From Geobacteraceae bacterium (GTDB lineage Bacteria > Desulfobacterota > Desulfuromonadia > Geobacterales > Pseudopelobacteraceae): DNA of 64,000 nucleotides. The position numbers were made by a program, and so were the translations under genes. Below the pieces are notes generated by a model. The model made no database searches, was not told where the DNA came from, and was given only the letters and a program-made list of their open reading frames with translations. Where the stretch lies: assembly GCA_021286935.1 (NCBI GenBank), contig JAJTBI010000007.1:1-64000 (forward strand), read 5' to 3'. Positions 1-8,333 of this stretch are shown one piece after another (position 1 is the first letter of the stretch; each line of letters starts with the position of its first letter).

Positions 1-693
1 TGGCAGGCATTCCGGCGTGGCTACCTAACCATCGGGCTGCCGGATCGGGAGCTGTTCAGCAGGATCTGGCAGGTGGGCTGGCCGGTGGCACTGGAACGGG
101 TGGCCCAGCAATCCGGTCAGCTGGTCTACTCCAGCGTGGTGATCGCCTATGGCACCACCGCTTATGCTGCCCACCAGATCGGGCTTTCCATTGAATCGCT
201 CTCCTTTATGCCCGGTGCCGGGATGGGGATCGCTGCCGCCACCCTGATGGGGCAGTCACTGGGGGCAAAAAAATACCAGCGCGCCCACGTCAGCCATGTC
301 GAGGCGCTACGGCTGGCCTTGGTGGTAATGGGGGTCATGGCGCTGATCTTCCTGCTGATACCGCAGTATCTGGTGATGATCTTTACCCATGATCCAGAAG
401 TAATCCAACAGGGTGCGGTCTTTTTGCGGATCGTGGCCTTTGCCCAGATCCCGCTGGCCATCTCCTTTGTCTATGCGGGTTCCCTGCGGGGGGCGGGCGA
501 CACCTTCTACGTCTTTATCGTGACGTTGCTCACCATGTGGGGGGTGCGGGTGCTGCTGGCCTGGATCGCCGGGCCGGTGCTACAGTTGTCACTGTATGCG
601 GTCTGGGGGGTGTTTCTGGTGGATTGGTATGTGCGGGCAGTGGCCTTTGCCTGGCGCTACCACAAGCGGGATTTACATGGTGTAACCTTATAA
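1..693 (+). CDS. MATE family multidrug/cation efflux transporter, C-terminal part
   Basis: The frame is open from base 1, so this is the last 230 codons of a longer gene whose start lies outside the window. The protein has alternating hydrophobic segments. It also shows the MATE-type stretch with E-S-L-S-F-M-P-G-A-G-M-G-I-A-A-A-T-L-M-G-Q, followed by a charged loop and an R-G-A-G-D-T motif typical of the second half of these sodium- or proton-driven exporters. A GTG at 73 is internal and is not the start. The gene ends at 693, where its TAA and the stop of the convergent minus-strand gene share the bases TTATAA. The substrate cannot be inferred. Confidence 0.85.
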   Translation, partial: WQAFRRGYLTIGLPDRELFSRIWQVGWPVALERVAQQSGQLVYSSVVIAYGTTAYAAHQIGLSIESLSFMPGAGMGIAAATLMGQSLGAKKYQRAHVSHVEALRLALVVMGVMALIFLLIPQYLVMIFTHDPEVIQQGAVFLRIVAFAQIPLAISFVYAGSLRGAGDTFYVFIVTLLTMWGVRVLLAWIAGPVLQLSLYAVWGVFLVDWYVRAVAFAWRYHKRDLHGVTL

Positions 694-948
694 ACCGTGC
701 TGCGTAGGGACAATATTCCAGCTTCCTGACGTCAGATCAAACAGTATCCGCGCCTGTCCGGCCTTCAACTGCTGCAATACCTGCTCAATCTTTTCCTCCA
801 GGGTAAAACCGGCATCAGACAGCTCAGACCACTCCCGGCTGACAAAATCAGCCAGCAGGGCCTGCAGAATCTCTGGATCAATCCGCTCCAGCGGGATCTC
901 AACACCCTCTTCTGCTTCATCAGACCGGTATTGTTCATTTTCCGCCAT
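688..948 (-). CDS. YheU family (UPF0270) small protein
   Basis: This 86-residue acidic protein carries the YheU/UPF0270 pattern: an I-P-L-E-R-I-D-P-E-I-L-Q stretch, then F-V-S-R-E, then T-L-E-E-K-I-E-Q-V-L-Q-Q-L-K-G-type helix, and a final N-I-V-P. No biochemical function is established for the family. The N-terminal 15 residues are an acidic extension compared with the usual 70-residue members. It lies 3 bases downstream of the YaeQ-type gene on the same strand, so the two are probably co-transcribed. It runs convergently into the MATE gene, overlapping it by 6 bases. Confidence 0.75.
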   Translation of the reverse strand: MAENEQYRSDEAEEGVEIPLERIDPEILQALLADFVSREWSELSDAGFTLEEKIEQVLQQLKAGQARILFDLTSGSWNIVPTQHGL

Positions 949-951
949 TAG

Positions 952-1491
952 CTAGCCCTGTGCATAACGTTTGGGGGTGGTTTCCAACGTCTCGTTGCCG
1001 TCCTGCAGGTAGAGGTTGCCTTCGGTTATGGTGATTGACCAGGCAACGCTGCGCTTAAGCCGACCCACCAGTTGATTGATAAACTCCTGCTCCAGGATGA
1101 TAACCGTGATATTGCTGCTGTTGATCAGCTTGTCCAGATGCTGGCGCTCCCAACCAGGCAGCTTGGAGCCAAAGGCAATCAGTGCCACCTGATCAGCATG
1201 CCGCCGGGCCTTAAGTAGCCGCTCAGGATCAGGCAGGCCCACCTCAATCCATGACCTGATCCGGTCGTCCGGCGCCTTTGACCAGAGATCCGGCTCATCC
1301 CCTTCACAAATCCCCTTGGTAAAGACAAGCCCCTCTTCATACAGCAGGGCATAGGCCAGCAGCCTGCCCACCAGCCGCTCTTCGGTCTCAGACGGGTGAC
1401 GGGCCGCCGTGGCCTGCAGGGTTTCATAGATGCCGCGATCAAGGTCGGAAAGCTGGATAGTTGCTTTATATATGGTTACCGGTAATGCCAT
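952..1491 (-). CDS. yaeQ: YaeQ family protein
   Basis: The 179-residue protein matches the YaeQ family along its whole length. It begins with M-A-L-P-V-T-I-Y-K-A-T-I-Q-L-S-D-L-D-R and continues with the conserved H-P-S-E-T-E-E-R-L motif. A central G-D-E-P-D-L-W segment and a W-I-E-V-G-L-P-D-P-E-R-L motif follow. YaeQ proteins have a restriction-endonuclease-like (PD-(D/E)xK) fold, and the E. coli member was reported to compensate for RfaH loss. The true substrate is unknown. The downstream partner is the YheU-type gene 3 bases away. Confidence 0.85.
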   Translation of the reverse strand: MALPVTIYKATIQLSDLDRGIYETLQATAARHPSETEERLVGRLLAYALLYEEGLVFTKGICEGDEPDLWSKAPDDRIRSWIEVGLPDPERLLKARRHADQVALIAFGSKLPGWERQHLDKLINSSNITVIILEQEFINQLVGRLKRSVAWSITITEGNLYLQDGNETLETTPKRYAQG

Positions 1492-1661
1492 CTGGCAGAT
1501 ACTCCTTGGTCTGTTGGTGGGCTACAGTACCACGGACAGCCTGAATGGTGCGTAAAAACTGGTCTGCGGTAGATTCATCACTAAAACCGGACTTTTAGCT
1601 TGATGATTACATGGTTATGGGTAGTATTGGTGTAAGCAACCCCCCTGCTAAAGGATAGCCC

Positions 1662-2096
1662 ATGAAAAAACTGATCCTGTTCTTACTTCTGCTGGCAACA
1701 TCAGCTCACGCAGAAACCTACAAATGGACCGACAGTGCCGGTACCGTACACTTTTCAGAATCTCTGGCAGAGGTTCCGGCCAGCTACCGGAACAGCGCCA
1801 AGCCGCTGGGAATCAGTACCTCGGCAGCCAGCCCGGCTGCTACTTCCGGCTCCACAAAAAGCAGCAATGACTTCAGCGGCGTAGAAAGTTTGAAAGAACG
1901 GATGCTGCAGGATCAAGGGGTGATGGAACAGATCCGCGCCCTGCAGAATGACCCTGAGATGCAGGCGTTGTTAAGTAATCCCGATGTCATACGGGCGGTG
2001 CAGTCTGGTGATTACAGCGTGTTGATTAATAATCCCGCCTTTTTGCGGTTGCTCAACAACCCTCGGGTTAAAGAGATAGGGAAGCGGATGCAGTAA
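1662..2096 (+). CDS. Secreted DUF4124-domain protein
   Basis: The 144-residue product starts with a clear Sec signal peptide (residues 1-17, ending S-A-H-A). A DUF4124 segment follows, recognisable as E-T-Y-K-W-T-D-S-A-G-T-V-H-F-S-E. Residues about 90-144 are rich in N-P/N-D-P repeats (Q-N-D-P-E-M-Q-A-L-L, S-N-P-D-V-I, N-N-P-A-F, N-N-P-R-V), which resemble STI1/DP-type helical repeats. It should act in the periplasm, but its role is unknown. An A-A-A-G-G-A ribosome site precedes the ATG. The 170 bases upstream hold no other gene and presumably its promoter. Confidence 0.7.
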   Translation: MKKLILFLLLLATSAHAETYKWTDSAGTVHFSESLAEVPASYRNSAKPLGISTSAASPAATSGSTKSSNDFSGVESLKERMLQDQGVMEQIRALQNDPEMQALLSNPDVIRAVQSGDYSVLINNPAFLRLLNNPRVKEIGKRMQ

Positions 2097-2159
2097 GTAG
2101 CAGGTGAGGTTTGGCAGCTGCGTTCTGGTCAATACTGAGTTGAATAAGGGAGAAATTTA

Positions 2160-2618
2160 ATGGACAGAACAAGTTCGATGGGTCTTTGGACTTACGGTCA
2201 TAATTTCTGCATTGCTGCTTGTGCGCTGGTAGAGAAAAATGACCCTCATACTAGCATTCCGGCCTACTATCTTATTTCTCACAGCATTGAACTCGCTCTG
2301 AAGGCATTCCTCCGTGGGGCTGGCGTAAGCTTGGAAGATTTGAAGAATCAAAGAAAATACGGACATAACTTAGAAAAATGCCTCAAGAAAGCACTTGAAA
2401 AAGACGTCCAAAAGTTAATCCAGATTTCTGCCATCGAGAAGCTGGCGATAGAGATGATAAACGATTACTACATGGACAAGCAGTTGAATTACATAAAAAT
2501 TGGTTACAAAGAATTTCCACAGATTTCAGTGTTGGTAGAGTTTGCTGGACGACTATTACAGAGCATAAACAAATTTTGCTTCGACAATCGCGACTTGCAC
2601 GCTAACGCGCCTGTCTGA
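2160..2618 (+). CDS. HEPN-like domain protein
   Basis: This 152-residue mainly helical protein resembles HEPN domains. It has an H-N-F-C-I-A-A-C-A-L-V-E helix, an A-Y-Y-L-I-S-H-S-I-E-L-A-L-K-A-F-L-R-G-A-G motif and a Y-G-H-N-L-E-K-C-L helix. The canonical Rx4-6H RNase motif is not obvious, so catalytic activity is uncertain. No MNT nucleotidyltransferase partner is adjacent. The gene is clearly lower in GC than its neighbours, suggesting recent acquisition. A GGGAG site lies before the ATG. HEPN assignment is by pattern only. Confidence 0.55.
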   Translation: MDRTSSMGLWTYGHNFCIAACALVEKNDPHTSIPAYYLISHSIELALKAFLRGAGVSLEDLKNQRKYGHNLEKCLKKALEKDVQKLIQISAIEKLAIEMINDYYMDKQLNYIKIGYKEFPQISVLVEFAGRLLQSINKFCFDNRDLHANAPV

Positions 2619-2679
2619 ACAAGATGAAAGGTGTCCAAGGGCTCAAGCTGTTATAAACATCAATTCCGCCTTACATTCA

Positions 2680-3408
2680 TTATTCTCCAATGCCGACCAC
2701 CTGAAACCGCGGATCAAGATCAAAGGTCTGTTGCACCAACTGTTGAGTAAGTATCTCGGTGGGCAGGCCATCGGCCAGTAGCTGCCCCTGGCGGATCACC
2801 AGCAGGCGATCCAGGTTGCGAGCCAGGATCAGGTCATGCAGGGAAAGCAGGATGGTCAGGTTGTGGGTCTGGCAGAGGCCCCGCAGCAGGGTCAGCAGTT
2901 CATACTGGTAACGCAGGTCTAACCCGGCCAGCGGTTCATCCAGCAGCAGGGTCTTGCCACCCTGGGCCAGGATCATGGCAATAAAGGCCCGCCGCCGTTC
3001 ACCGCCGCTGATCTGGGACAGCGGGGTCTGTTCATGGCCGTCCAGCCCCACCGCTGCCAGTACCTCCTGGCAGGAAAGCAGATGATCTTTACGGGCTGCA
3101 GCACGGCCCATCTCCACCAGTTCACCCACCCGAAACGGTAACGGCGCTTCAATGGACTGCGGCAGGTAGCCCAGGCGGGTGGCTCGCTCTTCACCCTTCC
3201 AGGAACGGACCGGTTTGCCATCCAGCTCCACCTGTCCCACCGTGGGTGTCAGCAGACCGGCACCCAGCCGCAACAGGGTGGATTTACCGGAGCCGTTGGC
3301 GCCGATCAGACCCACCAGCTCACCCTTGGCCAGATTGCAGGAAAACTGTACCACGCAGGGGGCGTTACCGTAACTGAAACAGACCTGATCAAACCTGAGG
3401 CTGCTCAT
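2680..3408 (-). CDS. btuD: Cobalamin-type ABC importer ATP-binding protein (BtuD)
   Basis: The 242-residue ATPase has Walker A G-A-N-G-S-G-K-S-T (about residues 36-44), signature I-S-G-G-E-R-R-R, and Walker B L-L-L-D-E-P-L-A-G-L-D. A Q-loop L-P-Q-S precedes the signature and an H-loop L-S-L-H-D follows Walker B. The family imports iron chelates, haem or cobalamin. The cobalamin assignment rests on context: it is the last gene of btuB-btuF-btuC-btuD behind a B12 riboswitch. Its ATG overlaps the TGA of the permease gene (ATGA). Confidence 0.85.
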   Translation of the reverse strand: MSSLRFDQVCFSYGNAPCVVQFSCNLAKGELVGLIGANGSGKSTLLRLGAGLLTPTVGQVELDGKPVRSWKGEERATRLGYLPQSIEAPLPFRVGELVEMGRAAARKDHLLSCQEVLAAVGLDGHEQTPLSQISGGERRRAFIAMILAQGGKTLLLDEPLAGLDLRYQYELLTLLRGLCQTHNLTILLSLHDLILARNLDRLLVIRQGQLLADGLPTEILTQQLVQQTFDLDPRFQVVGIGE

Positions 3409-4370
3409 CGCATACCTCCATTGGTGGCCCGGCGTAGCATGATCAGAAACCAGGGGGCGCCGATCAGGGCAGTGACCACCCCGGCCGGGATCTCCACCGG
3501 TGGCAGTACGCTACGCCCGACCGTATCAGCCAGGCAGAGCAGCATGCCGCCTCCAATGGCAGACAGCGGCAGCACCCGGCGGGCATCAGCACCCACTAGG
3601 GCGCGCACTCCGTGGGGCACCATCAAGCCCACAAAGCCGACAATGCCGCCCAGTGCCACCGCAGCAGCAGTCAGCAGCGAGGCAGCCAGCACCAGCAGGG
3701 CCCGTTCCCGGCCCGGCTCCAGCCCAAGGCCAAAGGCCACCTCATCACCCAGTGCCAGGGCATTCAGGCCGCGCCGCCGGGCCAGCGCAAGCACAAAGCC
3801 GATCAGCATCAGCAGTCCGGCTACCGGCACCACCGACCAGTCCGCCCCGGCCAGGTCACCGGCCATCCAGAGCAGGGCCCGCTTGACCCCGTCAGCCTGG
3901 GCCAGGGACATGACCAGCATCAGGATGGCGGAGAGGAAAAAGCCCATCCCTACCCCGGCCAGCAGTAGCCGTTCTGCACGTACCCCCCAGGCATCCCGCC
4001 CCAGCGATACCACTACGGCGCTGGTAACTAGAGCTCCGGCCAGAGCTAAACCGGGTACCAGCCAGATGCCGGTCCCCTGCGTAGCCAGCAGGCCAAAGGC
4101 AGCAGCCAGGGCAGCGCCGCTGGAGGTTCCCAGCACGTAAGGATCTGCCAGTGGGTTACGGAAGACACCTTGCAGGATCGCACCGGCTACCCCTAGTGAT
4201 CCTCCCATCAGCAAGGCCACCACGATTCTTGGCAAGCGCAGATCCAGCACAATCTTCAGTTGTAACGGATCAAGGTTAAAGGGGTTGACCGTCTGTTGCC
4301 CCAGGGAGAGCGACAGCAGCAGGACCAGCACCAAGCAGCCCAGCATGATGAAGAGAGGGTGGCGTTTCAT
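3405..4370 (-). CDS. btuC: Cobalamin-type ABC importer permease (BtuC/FecCD family)
   Basis: The product is a 321-residue FecCD-family permease with about ten membrane segments. Family landmarks are L-R-L-P-R-I-V-V-A-L-L-M-G near residue 45, the G-A-I-L-Q-G-V-F-R-N-P-L-A-D-P-Y-V-L-G motif, and the C-terminal G-F-V-G-L-M-V-P-H segment. I place the start at the ATG at 4370, which overlaps the upstream btuF stop as ATGA. An upstream in-frame start would lie inside btuF and is not needed. It would form the membrane channel with the ATPase encoded next. Confidence 0.87.
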   Translation of the reverse strand: MKRHPLFIMLGCLVLVLLLSLSLGQQTVNPFNLDPLQLKIVLDLRLPRIVVALLMGGSLGVAGAILQGVFRNPLADPYVLGTSSGAALAAAFGLLATQGTGIWLVPGLALAGALVTSAVVVSLGRDAWGVRAERLLLAGVGMGFFLSAILMLVMSLAQADGVKRALLWMAGDLAGADWSVVPVAGLLMLIGFVLALARRRGLNALALGDEVAFGLGLEPGRERALLVLAASLLTAAAVALGGIVGFVGLMVPHGVRALVGADARRVLPLSAIGGGMLLCLADTVGRSVLPPVEIPAGVVTALIGAPWFLIMLRRATNGGMR

Positions 4371-5329
4371 GGCCGTTGCCCTTTGTGGGCCAACTCCAGG
4401 CAATGCCTCAACTCGGCGATCCCTTCCGGGATGCGGGGGCCGGGCCGGTAGAGTGCGTCGCTGACCATACAGATCCGACCCTGCCTGACGGTATCTAGAG
4501 AATTGAGGTGGCCCAGCATCCGTTTCATCGGCCCGGCCAGTTTTTCTCCCTGGCCTGCAATGATCAACTGCGGGTTGCGGGTGATGACCGCCTCCAGTGA
4601 AAGTCGGGGATAGCCGGAGCGGGCATCGGCGGCGATGTTGCTCATGCCGGACAGCTTCATGGCATCATCCAGCATGGAACCGGGACCGGCCGCCACCAGC
4701 GGGTCGGGCCAGATCACAAACATGGTCTTGATCGGTGCAGCAGTTTTAAGTGGTTTCAGGGATTGTTCAATCCGGCCTGCCAATTGGTTTGCCGGTTGTT
4801 GTACCCCAAGATCGTTCCCCAATTGCCTGATTGCCGCAGCCAGTTTGTCCAGACGGGAACCGTGGAAGGTAACGGTTCTGATTCCAAGTTTCTGCAGCCG
4901 TTTGGCCAGTTTTGAACCGATCCCCTCTTCATCCACCAGCACCAGATCTGGCTTCAGGTTCAGCACCGCTTCAAGCGATGGATTAGCCGGTCCTCCCACG
5001 GTGGGCTTGCCTTTGACAGAGGCTGGCCGGTCGCAGAAGGTGGTAACTCCCACCAGATTTTTCTCCAGTCCCAGGGCACAGGCCAGCTCGGTCAGGCTGG
5101 GAGCCAGCGAGACGATCCGCCTGGGCGGCTCCCCGGCAAAACCGGGGGCCACAGAAAGGCAGACAGTCAAAACCATTGAAACACAGAGACACAGAGACAC
5201 AGAGAAAAACTTATCTATTCGAAACAACTTGATATTTTTTTGATTATTAAAGACTAGTGCAAACCTGCAGGCGAACTCACCGGGGTGAGAATCTCCGTGT
5301 CTCTGTGTCTCCGTGGTTGCTGTTTTCAT
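4367..5329 (-). CDS. btuF: Periplasmic cobalamin-binding protein (BtuF-like)
   Basis: From about residue 68 the protein is a typical BtuF/FepB-type binding protein. It has R-I-V-S-L-A-P-S-L-T-E, then G-V-T-T-F-C-D-R-P, then the D-L-V-L-V-D segment, ending with the P-G-P-R motif. The first 55 residues are unusual because bases 5179-5315 are a palindromic repeat of A-C-A-C-A-G-A-G units. It encodes V-S-L-C-L-C-V-S, which forms the first half of the signal-peptide core. The ATG at 5329 follows btuB by 3 bases but has no good ribosome site. An ATG at 5176 would leave a very short signal, so I keep the longer form with reservation. Confidence 0.8.
   Translation of the reverse strand: MKTATTETQRHGDSHPGEFACRFALVFNNQKNIKLFRIDKFFSVSLCLCVSMVLTVCLSVAPGFAGEPPRRIVSLAPSLTELACALGLEKNLVGVTTFCDRPASVKGKPTVGGPANPSLEAVLNLKPDLVLVDEEGIGSKLAKRLQKLGIRTVTFHGSRLDKLAAAIRQLGNDLGVQQPANQLAGRIEQSLKPLKTAAPIKTMFVIWPDPLVAAGPGSMLDDAMKLSGMSNIAADARSGYPRLSLEAVITRNPQLIIAGQGEKLAGPMKRMLGHLNSLDTVRQGRICMVSDALYRPGPRIPEGIAELRHCLELAHKGQRP
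5179..5315. repeat. Palindromic A-C-A-C-A-G-A-G repeat inside the 5' end of btuF
   Basis: The left arm (5180-5203) is ACACAGAG repeated three times. The right arm (5293-5312) is its inverted counterpart built of TGTCTCTG units. Between them lie about 90 bases of AT-rich sequence. The element lies wholly within the reading frame of the binding-protein gene. Similar arms occur within cydD and upstream of tyrS, so this belongs to a dispersed palindromic repeat class common in Geobacter-type genomes. Confidence 0.75.
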
Positions 5330-5332
5330 AAA

Positions 5333-7270
5333 TTAAAACGACACCTTTACGCCACCATAGGCACCAATGCCGGGGGTGCCGTAACCGGCCACCTCTTCAT
5401 ACTGACGGTCAAGCAGGTTGTCTATCCGCCCAAACAGCTGCAGGTTTTTAGTGACATCGTAGGAAGCGGCCAGATTTACAAGGACGTAGTCATTAAGTTT
5501 AAGGCTTTGGGTTGCAAATGTTATGGGATCATAGAGTTTGTCATTCCTGGAGCTTACATAGGTTATACTGGCATTGATATTTAACTGCTTTAACAACTGG
5601 TAGTTTGCATCAAATGAAATTTTATTTTTGGGTCTGCGTAGTAATTCTTCATTGGTCGTTCTGTTTTTTGTCTGGGTATAGGTGTATGCGATCTTCAAGG
5701 AAAGCTCATCAACTGGTTGGACTGAAGCGGCTAATTCAACGCCATATAAAGATGCCTTGCTTATGTTTTGATAAACCCCGTATGGGGCAGTTGAGATGCC
5801 TTTGAAATCAATCATATTTTCAATTTCATTTTTGAAATATGTAATATCAAGTTTTGTCTTCATCAGGTGAAGACTTTGTTCAATTCCAAGATCCCAGCCA
5901 GTGCTTTTTTCAGGCGACAATTGCTGATTACCATATTGTGAGTAGAGTTGATACAGCGATGGAGCTTTGAAGCCAGTTCCATAGCTCCCCTTTAACTTGG
6001 TGTCGGTTTGTTTTATGATATATGCGGAGGTAAAGCGGTAGGTAGCTTCAGTGCCAAACTGGCTGTGATCATCTATACGAACTCCAATAGTTGAATGCCA
6101 AGAGCTCCAAAGGTTAATTTGATCCTGTAAGTAACAGCTAGTAATTTGTGCTGATTTTCGTGAAACAACATCATCATAGGGAAAGAATGCATCTTCTGAA
6201 TGGTAGTTTGATTTTATACTCTCATCTTTATGTTCAACGCCTAAGATCAGCGTATTAGTTTTGTGCAGATTTATGGTGTTTTGCCAATCAACCTTTATAT
6301 TCTGACCATTATATGAACCATATGAAAGCTCAAAAGGATGATCTGTATCAACAGGGTTTGAGAGCCATCTTTTCTGATTACTGTAGGATATACCAAGTTG
6401 CTGATCCCAGAATCCTTCAAATAAAGATAAAAACCCTTGCGTTCTTAAAAAAAGCTCTTCGGAACGGCTAATAAAATTCGGGTCATCTGCAATATTTCCA
6501 CCACCGTTATCGAGGGCCGTTCTTGTTTTATTAAATCGCAAAATTACATCTATGTCAGAATTGGTTGAGGGGGCAATGCTCAGGCGACTTGAGAGGTTTG
6601 TATGCTGATAAGGGTCATTTTCCGTATTGCCATATTTAGAGGATGCAGATGATATCCCATTACTATCTATGCGTACGGTATTTAAAGAATACTGCAGTTT
6701 ATCCTTACTGATACTTATGCCAGCAGATTCTCTTGCAGTATAAAATGAGCCGCCTTCAGCTGATACATAACCATGTAAGGGGCCATTCCCTTTCTTCGTA
6801 ATGATGTTTATAACACCAGCTATTGCGCTCGATCCATATAATGTACTTTGTGGCCCGCGTAAAATTTCTATACGTTCGATGCCATCAGTAGTCAGGTTTG
6901 CAAAGTCAAAACTGCCGCCTGTTGAAGATGGATCGTTCAGTTCAATGCCATCAAGCAATACCAATGTATGTTTTGCCTCAGCGCCTCGTATATATATGGA
7001 GGTAGATCCACCAATTGTCCCGTTACGGACAACGTCGACCCCCGGCACCATCCGCAGCGCATCGGCCACGGTCCGTTTTTGCTGCTGCTCAATCTCCTTG
7101 GCCGTGACCACGGTGATGGAGCTGCCCACCTGCTCAATCGGCACCTCATCACGGGTGGCGGTAACCACCACTTCGCCCAGTTGTGTGGTCTTTTCCTCTG
7201 CCACTGCAGATCCACAGACTGCCAATACCAGCCCCAATGCTACCGCATACTTCTGTCTACTGCGTTTCAT
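5333..7270 (-). CDS. btuB: TonB-dependent outer-membrane cobalamin receptor (BtuB)
   Basis: The 645-residue protein has a signal peptide (residues 1-24) and a TonB-box-like T-T-Q-L-G-E-V-V-V-T-A-T-R segment. The plug domain (about 45-160) contains P-G-V-D-V, I-Y-I-R-G-A-E and E-I-L-R-G-P-Q-S-T-L-Y-G-S. A long beta-barrel ends in aromatic V-K-V-S-F. The barrel and much of the plug (about 5500-7000) are AT-rich, whereas the first 90 codons are GC-rich, suggesting a mosaic gene. It directly follows a B12 riboswitch and a GGGAGG site, and leads btuFCD. Cobamide uptake is therefore well supported, though the exact corrinoid is unknown. Confidence 0.88.
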   Translation of the reverse strand: MKRSRQKYAVALGLVLAVCGSAVAEEKTTQLGEVVVTATRDEVPIEQVGSSITVVTAKEIEQQQKRTVADALRMVPGVDVVRNGTIGGSTSIYIRGAEAKHTLVLLDGIELNDPSSTGGSFDFANLTTDGIERIEILRGPQSTLYGSSAIAGVINIITKKGNGPLHGYVSAEGGSFYTARESAGISISKDKLQYSLNTVRIDSNGISSASSKYGNTENDPYQHTNLSSRLSIAPSTNSDIDVILRFNKTRTALDNGGGNIADDPNFISRSEELFLRTQGFLSLFEGFWDQQLGISYSNQKRWLSNPVDTDHPFELSYGSYNGQNIKVDWQNTINLHKTNTLILGVEHKDESIKSNYHSEDAFFPYDDVVSRKSAQITSCYLQDQINLWSSWHSTIGVRIDDHSQFGTEATYRFTSAYIIKQTDTKLKGSYGTGFKAPSLYQLYSQYGNQQLSPEKSTGWDLGIEQSLHLMKTKLDITYFKNEIENMIDFKGISTAPYGVYQNISKASLYGVELAASVQPVDELSLKIAYTYTQTKNRTTNEELLRRPKNKISFDANYQLLKQLNINASITYVSSRNDKLYDPITFATQSLKLNDYVLVNLAASYDVTKNLQLFGRIDNLLDRQYEEVAGYGTPGIGAYGGVKVSF

Positions 7271-7295
7271 CTACTGCTACCTCCCTCGGGTTTTT

Positions 7296-7445
7296 CAGAT
7301 GGAGCGGTCTTCCGGCTACGGGCTTCCTAGTAGTCCGCCTTCCCAGTTTCCCAGTGGCTTTTTGCGCGTAACGCAATGGACGTTCGTTCCCTTCACGGCT
7401 GCGGGGCAGCGGGGGCATTTAACCCCTCTTCCTCATCTCCATCTG
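7296..7445 (-). promoter_or_regulatory. Cobalamin riboswitch upstream of btuB
   Basis: Read on the minus strand, the aptamer is closed by a perfect 9-bp stem (CAGATGGAG at 7445-7437 with CTCCATCTG at 7304-7296). It contains the GCCCCCGCTGCCCCGCAGC core and ends with a B12 box, AGCCGGAAGACCGC, near 7303-7317. A small variable hairpin, TTGCG with CGCAA, lies at 7361-7375. The btuB ATG follows 25 bases after the 3' arm with a GGGAGG site in between. This position fits translational repression when cobalamin is plentiful. Confidence 0.92.
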
Positions 7446-7496
7446 TTTGTGAACATTATTTTTGCCCCCCCAGCTTCCTCTTTGACTAAGGAGGGG

Positions 7497-8333
7497 TTAG
7501 GGGTGGTCAGGTTTTAGCCTGAATCCGTTCTGCTTTTCCAGCGCCTCCAACACTGCCTGATGCACCGTCTTGGCGATCAGGTCGCCGATCCGGCTATGGC
7601 CACCGGTGTAAGTGACCTTGGGTCCGTTGCTTCCCGATACTACAATCACACTGTCAGTACCGGTGCCGGTGGCCTGCACCCCTTTGGTGTAACTGCTGGT
7701 CACCTTCAGGTCTTCCAGCGCGGCGGTCTTGGCTTCGGTAATGGTAACCACGGACCGTGCCAGAGCACCATCGCTCAAACGGGCATTGGTCAGCACGATG
7801 ATGTTGATGGTACCGGCTGGCGGATCGGACGGTTCAATGTTGGTTCCTTCATCGGTCCCGGCCCGCAGGGCGTTACTTTTGGCCCCGGCTGTAACCAGGG
7901 CCGTCACGGTAAAGGGTGAAAACTGCTTGGTCACCACGGCCAGGTTATCCATATCCGCTGCCGTGCCCACCAGGGTCAGGTCTGCAGGCTGCAGGCCCAG
8001 TTTATTAGCGATCATCCCTTTGCGTTGTTGTTCATAGGTCTTGCCGCCGCACTGCAACTTGGTGGCAAGCTCAACAGCCAGTTTCTTCCAGAGCAGGGGA
8101 TGGGCGCTATGGTTAATCGCCCCCAGGCCATTGATGATGCCGTCGCTGGTGGAAAGTAGGTGACGCCGTTCAGGTAGTTGTACAATCAGGCTCTTCTCCC
8201 AGAGTCCGTCCCGCTCAGTCTTCAGTATCCGGGCGGTTGCGCCGAGTTCGGGCGGTAATGTCAGGTTGGCTGCGAACAGCGGTGTAGCCATAAGCAGGCA
8301 GATGATTGTCAACATCAGGATGTTTTTACGCAT
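7497..8333 (-). CDS. cbiZ: Exported adenosylcobinamide amidohydrolase (CbiZ family)
   Basis: Residues 1-21 form a Sec signal peptide (hydrophobic core L-M-L-T-I-I-C-L-L-M-A, end L-F-A-A). The rest is a CbiZ domain with I-I-N-G-L-G-A-I-N-H, a D-N-L-A-V segment, A-L-V-T-A-G-A-K-S-N-A-L-R-A-G, and a C-terminal T-G-T-G-T-D-S-V-I-V motif. CbiZ cleaves the nucleotide loop of cobamides to give cobyric acid, allowing salvage and remodelling. An exported version would act in the periplasm before import by BtuFCD. Its ATG overlaps the stop of the TrpD-like gene by 8 bases. It is the last gene of the riboswitch-led operon. Confidence 0.85.
   Translation of the reverse strand: MRKNILMLTIICLLMATPLFAANLTLPPELGATARILKTERDGLWEKSLIVQLPERRHLLSTSDGIINGLGAINHSAHPLLWKKLAVELATKLQCGGKTYEQQRKGMIANKLGLQPADLTLVGTAADMDNLAVVTKQFSPFTVTALVTAGAKSNALRAGTDEGTNIEPSDPPAGTINIIVLTNARLSDGALARSVVTITEAKTAALEDLKVTSSYTKGVQATGTGTDSVIVVSGSNGPKVTYTGGHSRIGDLIAKTVHQAVLEALEKQNGFRLKPDHP

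Noticed and set aside
5180-5312. CRISPR-like short repeats
   Set aside because: The units are directly adjacent and inverted, with no regular spacers and no cas genes nearby.
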